Shown here piece by piece: positions 39,001-51,000 of a DNA stretch of 64,000 nucleotides. Under the pieces are notes generated by a model. That model did not search any database. It was not told the origin of the DNA and worked only from the letters and a program-made list of their open reading frames with translations. Each line of letters begins with the position of its first letter. Within the stretch, counting starts at the first letter, position 1. The position numbers were made by a program, and so were the translations under genes. The stretch comes from Odontocerum albicorne (Eukaryota > Arthropoda > Insecta > Trichoptera > Odontoceridae), in the NCBI GenBank assembly GCA_949825065.1, contig OX463866.1, positions 1,441,001 to 1,505,000 on the forward strand, read 5' to 3'.

Positions 39001-42000
39001 AGCAACTAGCATCCTTATATAGTGAAGTACGAGCACAAACTAATACAGCGACAGCTTTGGCTGGCTGCCTGCGCGGGACACTATATGGAGAAACAGACAC
39101 ATGCTAACCGAAAGTAAGGTCAGGATATATAAGACATGCGTCCGCCCCATCGTGACATATGGGATAGAAGTGAGAGCCGATACCAACAGGACAAAAAACC
39201 TTCTCAGAGTGGCGGAAATGAGAACCCTACGCTCCATCGCAGGCAGAACTCTTAGAGATCGGATAAGAAATGAGACGATAAAGTCTGTATGTGATGTTGA
39301 AGACATAGAGTGAGGTGGGGAAGAAGCAGAAGGATCGCTTCTGGAGGGATCATGTAGACCGCATGGAGGATACGAGACTTGCGAAAATTGCTAAGACTGA
39401 AAACCCTAGCACCAGGAGATTACCAGGAAGGCCGCCGAAAAGATGGAAGGACAGCTGGACGTCATCATCCCAGGACAGTCCACCGTCACAAACAGGTCAA
39501 ACGACCTAAACCAAGAGGAAGTAAAAGAAGAAGGTTTAACCTGTAAGAAGCAGAAGGATCGATTCTGGAGGGATCATGTAGACCGCATGGAGGATACGAG
39601 ACTTACGAAAATTGCTAAGACTGAAAACCCTAGCAGCAGATTACCAGGAAGGCCGCCGAAAAGATGGAAGGACAGCTAGACGTCATCATCCCAGGACAGT
39701 CCACCGTCACAAACAGGTCAAACGACCTAAACCAAGAGGAAGTAAAAGAAGAAGGTTTAACCTGTAAGAAGCAGAAGGATCGCTTCTGGAGGGATCATGG
39801 AGACCGCATGGAGAGTACGAGACTTACAAAAATTGCTAAGACTGAAAACCCTAGCAGCAGGAGATTACCAGGAAGGCCGCCGAAAAGATGGAAGGACAGC
39901 TGGACGTCATCATCCCAGGACAGCCCACCGTCACAAACAGGTCAAACGACCTAGACCAAGAGGAAGTAAAAGAAGAAGGTTTAACCTGTAATAAAAAATA
40001 AAACAAATAAAATTTATTAACTATTATCGAATATCTCTTACCCAATATATTCCCGATGGACGTGTGCGAGTTCCATATCCCGAAGATGAGCCCCCGCTTG
40101 CCTTTGCCGAACCACTTGCCAACGACACTCACCACCCCTGGCCAGCCTGTCGTCTGCGCCACTCCTGCGGCCGCCTGCGACACAATACAACAAAAATCGC
40201 TTTTATAACTTTTTTTTATTAATCATATCCCTTTCATCTTATACGGGACCTATTTTTTTTTATTATTTATTAACCCTTATCATGGCATTGTAATACAGGT
40301 GTTACACTAATTTAGGGACTTAAAAAAAATCCAGAAACTAACGTAATTTCAAATATGGCAACACATTCAAATACTATATACGCACTATTGTGTGCAGTGG
40401 TATCATCTGGTGATAAATATTGACAACGCTACAACCTTTCAAACGACATCGGGTCAACATGTCTGGACAGCGTGGGTGCATTTTGACAATTGGGGTAAAT
40501 AATCTTTAATCACTACATGTAGAGAAAATTTTATTCAAACCATTTTATTTGTTGATAATTCAGCTATGTAAATGTTGTTCATGTTTAAGATTATAGAATA
40601 ATTTTTTAGACCTTTTTGTGTGTTATAAAAATTGATATTTTGGCAATGTACCGTGGGTGTTACATATAAAAAAAAACTATAAGGAAAACTTGTGATTTTT
40701 TTCCCCTCAATTTTCCTTCATAACTTATCATATAACAAGGAATCACCAAAGAAAAACGTTAATATTTGGATAAATTGAACTTTGCCAAGGATAAGGGTTA
40801 ACATGTATGGTCTTTTATTGACCATTAAAAAATCTTACAAGAGTAAAACTTGTATTAGAATTTTGAGTGCGCATTAATATAAATACAAATTATCACCTAC
40901 CACACAGTAAAATACAAACTTGTGACAGGTCAAGGCTCAGATAATCAAAGGCCTTAGTATAGTATAACAAAAAGAAAAAAATAACAATCAGAGAATAACA
41001 ACAAAAATATGCATACACACAATCAATCCACTCTAATACAGAAAAAGAAAAAAAACACGCATTGAAATTTTTACAGATATTTCAAAAAGTTTGAGAAAAG
41101 TTAACGAAAAGAAAGATTGAAAAAAATCAACAAGTCACGCCGTGGCGACGAGAAAAACGAATTCAACGAAAAGAATGAGTGAAAAAAATCAACAAGAGTC
41201 ACGCTGTGGCGACGGGCCTATGGTTCAGACAAATAGAAACGTTCTTGAAGAGAACTTTTAAATGTATTATAAGACAGTCACCAATTATGTCCGAGAGTGC
41301 AGCATAAGTCATTGCCCGATCGATGCAATCTGGGTACGAGAGAATTCGAGTAAAAACAACTCTCGTATCGGAATACATCCTGCAGTCTCGTACTTCTAAA
41401 AGGAGTTCAGAAGTCAATAGATTCCAGTATTTTCGGACAGTCAATTATTCCATTCCCATTGTTTTTTAAAAGCAGGATCAAATCAAACATCATTCTACGA
41501 TCGGAAAATCAAATCAAGTTCAGACGCGATAACAAGATAACATATTTGTACGGCACCGGTACAAAGAACAGTAAATATAGATGGATGGTTGCTGCGCAAT
41601 GCTCGGAGAAATCAGATCAATTCCAAAGGCGAAGATTGTTGAAAAGGTAGCAATGGTGAAGAGATTCCTCTTAGGCAGGTATAGCAGGTCTCAAGTAAAA
41701 CACAGTAGATAGAGTGAACTGAGAATAAGTTAATTTATTTGTTATTGACACTTCTTATGAACGGTCGATCGCTCATTCTCCGCCACTGCATGATGCGCTC
41801 ACACCTCGCAAAATACCACAATTTTCGGGAGTTTGCGCAATGCGGAGGCCGGCCAGCCAGCGATATAGTCTTGACGACCGTCCATAAGTCTACATTTCCA
41901 ATGCGGTCGCGACAACGCACGGACCCAAACAAACATAAATATTTACAAAAACCAAATAAATATATCAATATAAATATCTAAATACACATTAAACAATTAA

Positions 42001-45000
42001 GAAACTCATCCTAATATGTTTCATGATGACGCTTACGTCCGATACAATATTATAGTTTACATAATGATTTCTATGGAACTATGGAAAGCATTCTTCAAAA
42101 TAACTACAGTATGAAGATAAATAAAGACAAAACAAAGCTGCTGACTGTAGGCCGAGCGCAACACCAGATGAGAATAGTGATGTCGGGTAAACCACTAAAG
42201 AACACCGAGGAGTTTGTCTACCTCGGTCCAAGAGCGAGGTCGACAGCCGTATACATCAGGCTAGACTTGCATTTAATAAAAGGTCGAAAATAATAGAATC
42301 AAATAATATAGACCTAAAACTGAGAATACTCCTCATCAAGACCTATGTATGGAGTATCTTGATGTACGGCTGCGAGACATGGTGCCTATCCGAAAGAGAT
42401 AGACGAAGACTAGAGGCTTTTGAGATGTGGTCCTATAGAAGACTATTAGGAATTTCCTGGAGAGACCGCATCACAAATGAAGAGGTTCTCCAACGAATCG
42501 AAGGAGGAAGGCACCTGCTCAGGATCCTGTCCGAAAGGCGTGCAAGATGGATCGGTCATATAATACGACAAGAGGGCCTCTTGCATGCCATAATGGAGGG
42601 TATGACCGAGGGGACAAACTCTAGGGGACGCCCACGCCGAGAGTACCTGGAGGACCTGTTGGTGGACGTGCGCTGCTCAACATATACAGACTTAAAAAGA
42701 GCCGCACAGGACAGGGGGGAATGGAGGAAAAGAGTTCAAATTGCTGCAAACCAGTCCTAGGACTGCAACCACGGAAGGAATGATTTCTAAGACCGAGTCT
42801 AAACCCGATATGACGCAGAAATCTATGCTGCACCTCTGCAGAGCGTTTCGAGTGAACTGCGTAATAAGCATTCCAGATACTGGTGTCGTATTCCAGTTTA
42901 CTCCTTACCAGAGTGCAATAGAGAATCTCGGTTGCGTGTATTCCCTTGAATTCCTTCGAATGTCTCATTATAAAGCCTAAAACAATACGAAATCAGTATT
43001 TTTTTCCATACCTTTAAAAGATCTTTACATTCTATCATCTAAACCAGTGTTCCCCAACCTTTTTACACCTGTGGACCGGTAAAAAAAAAAAAAAAAAATC
43101 GCGGACCACTAATACTGAAATAATGTTTTTTTTATTTAATATTTTTTAAATCTTATATTGTGACAGATGGATATGCTCGTATGTAACTATAATTAACAAA
43201 TATACATCTAACAGTTAAACAATTTTAATTGTAACATTGTCTGATACAATTAAAATTTAACAAAAACCATGGGGTTTTTGCAATAAACTAATGCGAAACC
43301 TGCTGTTACATCTTTGCTAATATAGTATATTGGATATTGTTGGCTGCAGTGCTGTCTCTAACATTATTTTACTTGTATGTACTGTTGCTCTCACCGGTCC
43401 ATTCCAAAATGAAAACAATTACATATTATGAAATTATTGGAAATATATTTAGGTAAAATTTTGCATCCGAGTTCACAATCCAAGAGCAAATATTTCCGTT
43501 CTCCGTAAGTGTATCTGAGAAGATTTATGACTGTCCATTCTGAGAAAACCAGCGACCATCGTGTCGCATTATCATACCAATTATATTTATTTAACAATTA
43601 CTAAAAATACAAGTCAACGTGAAAGCGAAAAAATACTATATTTAATATTTTTGCATGGCGAATTTCTTGAAATTTGACATACTGTTTGCGGCCCGGCGGA
43701 AAGTCTCTGCGGCCCGGCACCGGGCCGCGGACCACCGGTTGGGGAACACTGATCTAAACCATAGTTTCCCAAACTTCCCCCCCCCCCCGTAGACCACTTG
43801 CCGATTTTTTTTGTTTTCCGTAAACCCCCCTGCCTGCCTAATATTGAATTTTCCTACACTTATTAACATCAAATTTATTTTTGATAACTGACCCAGTGCT
43901 GTGCAAATTGATGAAGTATAGTCTTAAATCTCCACATTCAGTGACTTGCCTTCAACCGCCCAAAAATCTCTTCAACCGCCCTAAAATCTCTTTCCACGAG
44001 GTATGAAGATGGAAAAGCTAACAAAAACTTTCTTGCAATAGTCCATGATGCAGGATAAGCAACAGGAATATCTTTCTGAAGCCACAACTGCTGATACTTC
44101 TTTCTGAACTGCACCTTCAGTTCTTCGTTTGTACTTATTCCAGTCAGTTCTTCTTGTAATATACAGGGTGTCCCGTATTGAGTGAATCATATTCAGGGTG
44201 ATGATAGATTGGGTCGAGACCTACCAGAATATCAAAACTTGACCTCAGTAAAAACCTTACCGTTTGTAAGTTATTCGGACTTTTGTAAAATTTCGTAAAA
44301 TCCCTCCCTGCCTTGCGTCAGATTTTTCGCTGCGTCGTGTACAAATCACCATTTTCGTAATTTTTTTTTATCGTGAAATACTTTTGTATTAAGTAGCCTT
44401 TTCTATCGCATAGAAAAATTATTTCCAAAATTATAGACAACTTTTTCAAGTAGTATTGTATTTTGGAAATGCCCAGAACAATTTTTTTTTTTACCACAGA
44501 TATAAAAATGTAAATCAAGATTTTTTTAAATTTTTTTGTACACCCCTAATAATTATGGAAACCATTTTGTATGCGATATAAAAGGCTACTATTCAAAAGT
44601 ATTTCACGATAAAAAAAAATTACGAAAATGGTGCTTTGAATACAAAGCAGCAAAAAATCTGACGCAAGGTAGGGATGGATTTTACGAAATTTTACAAAAG
44701 TTCAAATAACTTAAAAACGGTAAGGTTTTTTTTACGTAGGTCAAGTTTTGATATTCTGGTAGGTCTTGACCCAATCTATCATCACCCTAAATATGATTCA
44801 CTCAATACGGGACAGCCTGTATACATATATGTACACACAATCTGTGTTAGGTGTTTAGCGAATGTCCTTGAAGGACGAGATGATGATAGTAGTTGTTGGT
44901 AAATAAATAAATGACGTCAATTAGCAATGCGGAAAGAGAGAGTGAATGAATCAATGAATAATAATTAATAATGCTTTATTTATCGGTAAGTGGGTATTTA

Positions 45001-48000
45001 TACATTTCAGAATGGGCGCGGGAGTGCGCCCGCAATATATTTTTATCTCGCTTCTGTGCGTGCAGAAATGGTCGATTGAAATATTGCAGACATCGCAAAT
45101 AGTATTGTGGGTAGACAATTTGTTGGCAAAAACGGCGAGACAGCGTGATGCGTTCTCTTTCTACTGTGGAATGTATCGTAAATAGTATTTGTGGGTAAAC
45201 AATTTCAATGTTTTGGTATGCGACCTTTGGACATATCCAAAGGTCGTTTCGTCGGTCGTTGACCGTGTGTGTTGACAATATTCAGCGACGACCGTGGTGG
45301 TTCCTACAGGTGTAATAAGACATTTACGGAACACTCAAATATATTGATGATGATTTGCCTAAATGGGATCCGCTCACGTGGACCCCCATTTACATCTCGT
45401 GCACCCCCATTTTCTTTTCTCGCTGACATAGACCCCGTGCAAGTCTAAATCGACCCTTGGGGGTCCATATAGACCACTTTGGGGAATCTTTGATCTAAAA
45501 TGATTATAGCCATAAGAGACGTGACTTACCTGTACAAATATAAAATAAGATATGGAGTGTATGTCGTAGGACTTGGCTATGCCGAACATGTAGCTGAAGA
45601 TGCCGGAGATGATCATACCAAGTGAGAGGAAGTACCGCAAGTTGACCCTCTCTGCTACGAAACCTGGAACAGAATATTGAAGACAATCACGATTCTTTTT
45701 TTCACTACAATAGATTAAAATGTTTTTTCAGAGTTGTTGCCGTTTTAAGTTTCTCGTTTCAGTCTTGTACGTCCATCCATCCATCCATGGCTCTACAACC
45801 CAGGTCGGGTATTGGCCTCCCGCAGAGCTCGCCCCCTGACTGACGGTCCTGTGCAGCGTTACGCCAGTTCCGGATACCGATGTTGTTTGCATCCCTAGTC
45901 TTGTACGTACTCTTCTTCAATCTTACTCGACACTTTCTTTTCTTCAAAATATAAATAAATAAATACAGGTTTTTTTTTTCTTGAATTTTCGAAAAGACTA
46001 TAGTTTCACTTTGTGGTGCCATTTTTTACATAAAAAGAAAAAAATAAGTAAAATAAAAAACTTATTTTATATGTGTTGTGTTCACCACAGGTTTAATTTA
46101 GGTTCACAACTAGTTTCGAAGACCACCGTCTTCTTCGTCAGGTGAATATAAACTAAGTTGCTAAAATACATTCTGTACAAGTGTAAATAACCTAATATAA
46201 AAGAGGTCCCCCCCCTGTCTTAAAGATTCACATTCACTATCACATTTTTTTTTCCCCGCCCCATTCACCATTGTATTACATCTCTCCCCACTTCACTCCC
46301 CCTACCTCACCTCTTTTATATTAGGTTATTTACACTTGTACAGAATATATTTTAACAACTCAGTTTTTTATTCACCTGACGAAGAAGACGGTGGTCTTCG
46401 AAACTAGTTATGAACCTAAATTAAACCTGTGGTGAACACAAAAATATAAAATAAGTTTTTTTTTTACTTATTTTTTCCTTTTATGTAAACACAGGTTTAT
46501 TGATAGCAACATAGTATGTACATAATACATTTAGACACATTTCAAGAACACATTAAAAAGAGAATACATTAAAAAACAAAAGCTATCAAAAGGTCTGGGC
46601 TCATCTAATAACATCCCCCCCGGCCAAGATACACCCCACCAATATAGGGCGAGTCCAGCCACGGGGACACCAGATGTTTTTCAGCCCACACTCTTGAACA
46701 CGTAGAACAAGAAGATAAAAAAACACAGAAAATAAATACATTGAAGAGAGAAGACATTAAAAGGTCCGGGCTCATCCCACAAACATTCCCCCGGCCGAGA
46801 TACACCCCACCAATGTAGGGCGAGCCCGACCGCAAGGGCATCGGGTAATTCACTTGATCCAACCATACTTTCCTTGGTCTCCCTCTACCACACCTTCTAC
46901 TCACATTAGCACTATATATTTCTTTTATTAATCTTTCATCATTCATTCGTTCCAAATAATCTTACTTTCTAAGTTTCTTTTCTTCAAAATATTGTTCACT
47001 TGATCCAACAATACTTGCCTCAATCTACCCTACCCCGTCTTCTACTCACATTTGCACAATACATTTGTTGTGTTAGTATTTTTTCATTCATTCATTCCTC
47101 ATGCCCAAACCATCTCAGAATGCTCCTTCTCCACCTTACTCAACACATCACCCTTAAGTTCACAATCATCCCTTATCACTTCATTCCGTATTCTGTCATA
47201 CATTGTAAGCCGAGGTAAGCAGAAGGATCTTCTTCAGCCCTTATTCCCTTAGTGTTGCAAAGATTCCTACCTACTAAAACCTTAATTTTACTCGTAAAAT
47301 CTCTGCTCTTTCCAATTCTGGACTATGCGGACGTATGTTACTTGGATGTTACAGAGGAACAGCTGGACAAATTACAGTGTCTTCAAAATATGTGTCTAAG
47401 ATTCATTTTCAACCTACGTAAGTACGATCATATAACTTCATATCAGAAGGCATTGAACTGGTTGAATGTTAGAAATAGACGCTAAATTCCCTCTCTATTT
47501 TATAATATCCTTAACTGTCCCGCCGCACCCTCTTATCTCGCCGAAAATTTTCAGCGTCTTTCCAATCATAATCATGGATTAGCGCTACGCTCAAACAGAG
47601 ATTGTTTATTGGCCTTTCCAGTTCACCGCTACTCTTTCTTTACGTCGTCCTTTACTGTCCATGCAGTGAGACTCTGGAATCAGTTACAAACCAATGTTAG
47701 ACTCGCTCCGTCCTTGGCACGCTTTAAGAAGCGACTGAAAAAAAACTTAATTTCTAGTCAGTAAAATAACGTGTTTCATTCCTGATTTTTCTTTTCCTTT
47801 CCTCTCCGCCATCCCTTCCTTTCCTTTTGATTGATGATATCTCACTTTATATGAAAAATAATGTTCGGGTGTCTGTCCGTCTTTGTGGGGTTCGTGGGCA
47901 TATGCTCACGTATGTGTTTATGGATTTCGTGGGGATGGATAGTCATTTGAATGATTTACGCGACCACGTAACTTGCTTCGTTTACTTTTGTCTGGTTGGT

Positions 48001-51000
48001 TGGAAGAGATACATTGTCACTCCATGTATTCTTCTCAATGCACGCATTTCAATAACATTTAATAGTATGTATAGTCCTCATATAAATAGAAGATTTTGAT
48101 AATACTTCCCAAAATATTAAACCGTTTCTGCTTATCGTAAATTCTTAAAGAGCTATTTTCATTTCATCCTCTCGTGTAGCTCATGACAGCATCGTGACTC
48201 CCATGATAGCCTCTGACGACTCCTCTCCACCCATCCCTGTACTCCGCGGCTCTAGGGGCAGTTGTTAAGGGTAGTTCAGTTGCGTCTCTCACTTGGTCAG
48301 TCCAACGCATCATAATATAAATAGGCCAAAACCCGTACGATGGTTGTCGTCGAAGAAAGAATACGAGAATTGAATTTTGAATACAAGAGAGGAATACTAC
48401 CTTGATCAAAAAGTTTTAGGACCGGCCACCGTGTGGCGCTGTCAGTCACCCGATTGGAATTCTTTTTTGTTAGGTTACCACATCTATCATTGACACTTCC
48501 CTTCAAATTTCAGCGTCGTAGCTTGACATTTGTAAAAGTTACGCTGTACTGAGTACATCTACCTTTGTGCGTGTTTTCGATTTTTTACAAGTTTGAAAAT
48601 GGCATCAACTGTGCATCAACGAGTTTGCATTAAATTTTGTGTGAAAAACGGATTTAACGGTCCGCAGACCTTGGAAATGTTGGAGAAGTGTTTTTCGGTG
48701 GCACGAACGCTTCAGAAGTGGTCGTGAGTCGGTCGAGGATGACGAACGCACTGGCAGTCGATAACCCATTAATCATTGATCCAATTCTCGAAACACCGCT
48801 GATGCCATTTTCAAACTTGTAAAGAATCGAAAACACGCACAAAGGTAGTACTCAGTATAGCGTAACTTTTACAAATGTCAAGCTATGACGCTGAAATTTG
48901 GAAGGAAGTGTCAATGATAGATGTGGTAACCTAACAAAAAAAAAAAAGAATTCCAATCGGGTGACTGACAGGCGCCACACGGTGGCCGGCCCTAAAACTT
49001 TTTGATCAAGGTAGTATTCCACATCACTAGCTGTTTTTTTTATATTGTTTTATAATTTTAAATGAAGTCACACAAAGTGGATGCCTTAACAATCAACTGA
49101 ATACATTTTTAATTTGACCCTCACAATAAAAACATCAGCAGTGGTGGCAACTGTTATCAACGCGCGTACTTCACAGCTGGAAACGTGGTACGGACAGCCT
49201 TACACTTTCACGGGCGATGATAACAATACAAATTGTCATATCAACACATACACACGACTAATAACAAACACAGTATAGATACTGACATTTGAAATGACTT
49301 AGTTACACGCAAACATACAATCAAGCTGTGTCCCTCGCGGCGAAAGCAGAAAGAATAGATCTCCAAACTTTTCTGTCCGAGCCCACAATTTTCACGCATC
49401 TAGTCATAACGAAAAATCTTCAATTATAAATATTTCTCTCTTCGCCTTCTTTCGAAATCTAGTCCGATTGATCCAGCCATGTTTTCTTCGGTCTGCCTCT
49501 TTCACGCGCACCTCGTACTTCTGACTTGTATATTCATAATCAATCTTTCATCATGCACTCTCTCCACATTTCCAAATCCTCTTAAAACTCTTTTCCTCGC
49601 CTTACTTGAAACATTCATTTCTGATTCTACATTCCGCCTTCTTTAAAACTCTTTATTTATTTATTTAACACTTTTATTGCAAATACAATCTGGCGGTCGT
49701 ATTGCCAGGCGGCAATCTCTTCCAACCAACCAGACAAAAGTAAACGAAGCGAATTACGTGGTCGCATAAATCATTCAAATGACTATCCATCCCCACGAAA
49801 TACATAAACACATACGTGAGCACATGCCCACGAACCCCAAAAAGACGGATAATCACCCGAACATTATTTTTCATATAAAGTGAGATATCATCAATCAAAA
49901 GGAAAGGAAGGGATGGTGGAGAGGAAAGGAAAAGAAAAATCAGGAATGAAACACGTTATTTTACTGACTAGAGAAATTAAGAGTTTTTTCAGTCGCTTCT
50001 TAAAGCATGCCAAGGACGGAGCGAGTCTTATATTGGTTTGTAACTGATTCCAGAGTCTCGCTGCATGGACAGTAAAGGACGACGTAAAGAAAGAGGAGCG
50101 GTGAACTGGAAAGGCCAATAGACAATCTCTGTTTGAGCGTAGCGCTAATCCATGATTGGAAAGACGCTGAAAACTCTTGAGGGGCAAGCAGAGAAAACAA
50201 TCTCCAAACAATTTTTATATCCAAGCACACAACTTCCACCTACTCCAAATTCAAATCTCATCATGTACAGTACTCGGTATGTAAGTAATACACATCGTTT
50301 GTAGAGCGTCGTCTCTGTCGCACGATGCGCTAACAGTCAGGTGCGGTAACGACTGAAAAATCGCGACAGAGACGACGCTCTACAAACGACGCGTATTACT
50401 TACCGCCGGGTACTGTACAATATGTACTGTAAGACGACTTCCGTGGCCTGGTGGTAAGACACTTGTCTGCTGATCCGGAGGTTGCGGGTTCGATCGCCCG
50501 CTGGAACCCATATTTAAAAAAAAATAGGATTCCAGTCTGGTTTTCACTTAGGGCCTATAAAAACATCTTTCTGGTTGGTTAGAAGAGATTGCCACATGGC
50601 AATAAACTCGCCAGGTTAAAAAAAAACTTCTGATGTTCGTACTTTCACATTATCATCTTTATAAAACCTGATCCATTTGTCACAGCCACATTTTCCTTGG
50701 TCTAACTCTTCCACGCACACCTTGCAGTTCTAACTCTGTATACTCGCTTAGTCATTCTTTCATCGTTCATTCTTTCCACTTGTCCAAACCATCTTAAAGC
50801 TCCTTTCTTCATCTTAGTTAAAACATTAATTTCATCCATGCATTAGCTTTCTTTCATACATTGACACTCCACAAATTTTCCTTAGTACACGCATCTCCAC
50901 AGCATTAATCTTCTTCTTATCCTTCTTCTGCCAAGACCAAGTTACTTCCAAACATGAAGGTGGGCACCAGCACACTATTATAAAGGGTCTTTCAAATTTT

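Larger units (their letters stand above)
45975..46490. mobile_element. Foldback element with hammerhead motifs, copy 2 (Penelope-like?)
   Basis: Arms 46040-46190 and about 46325-46480 are reverse complements (gtgttcaccacaggtttaat and partner). Both arms hold an intact-looking hammerhead motif pointing outward. A short frame MAPQSETIVFSKIQE begins just outside the left arm (minus strand, from 46022), as it does next to copy 1. Confidence 0.7.

Noticed and set aside
43642..43872. 76-codon frame on the minus strand
   Set aside because: It spans the end of a hAT MITE and a poly-C run; no domain.
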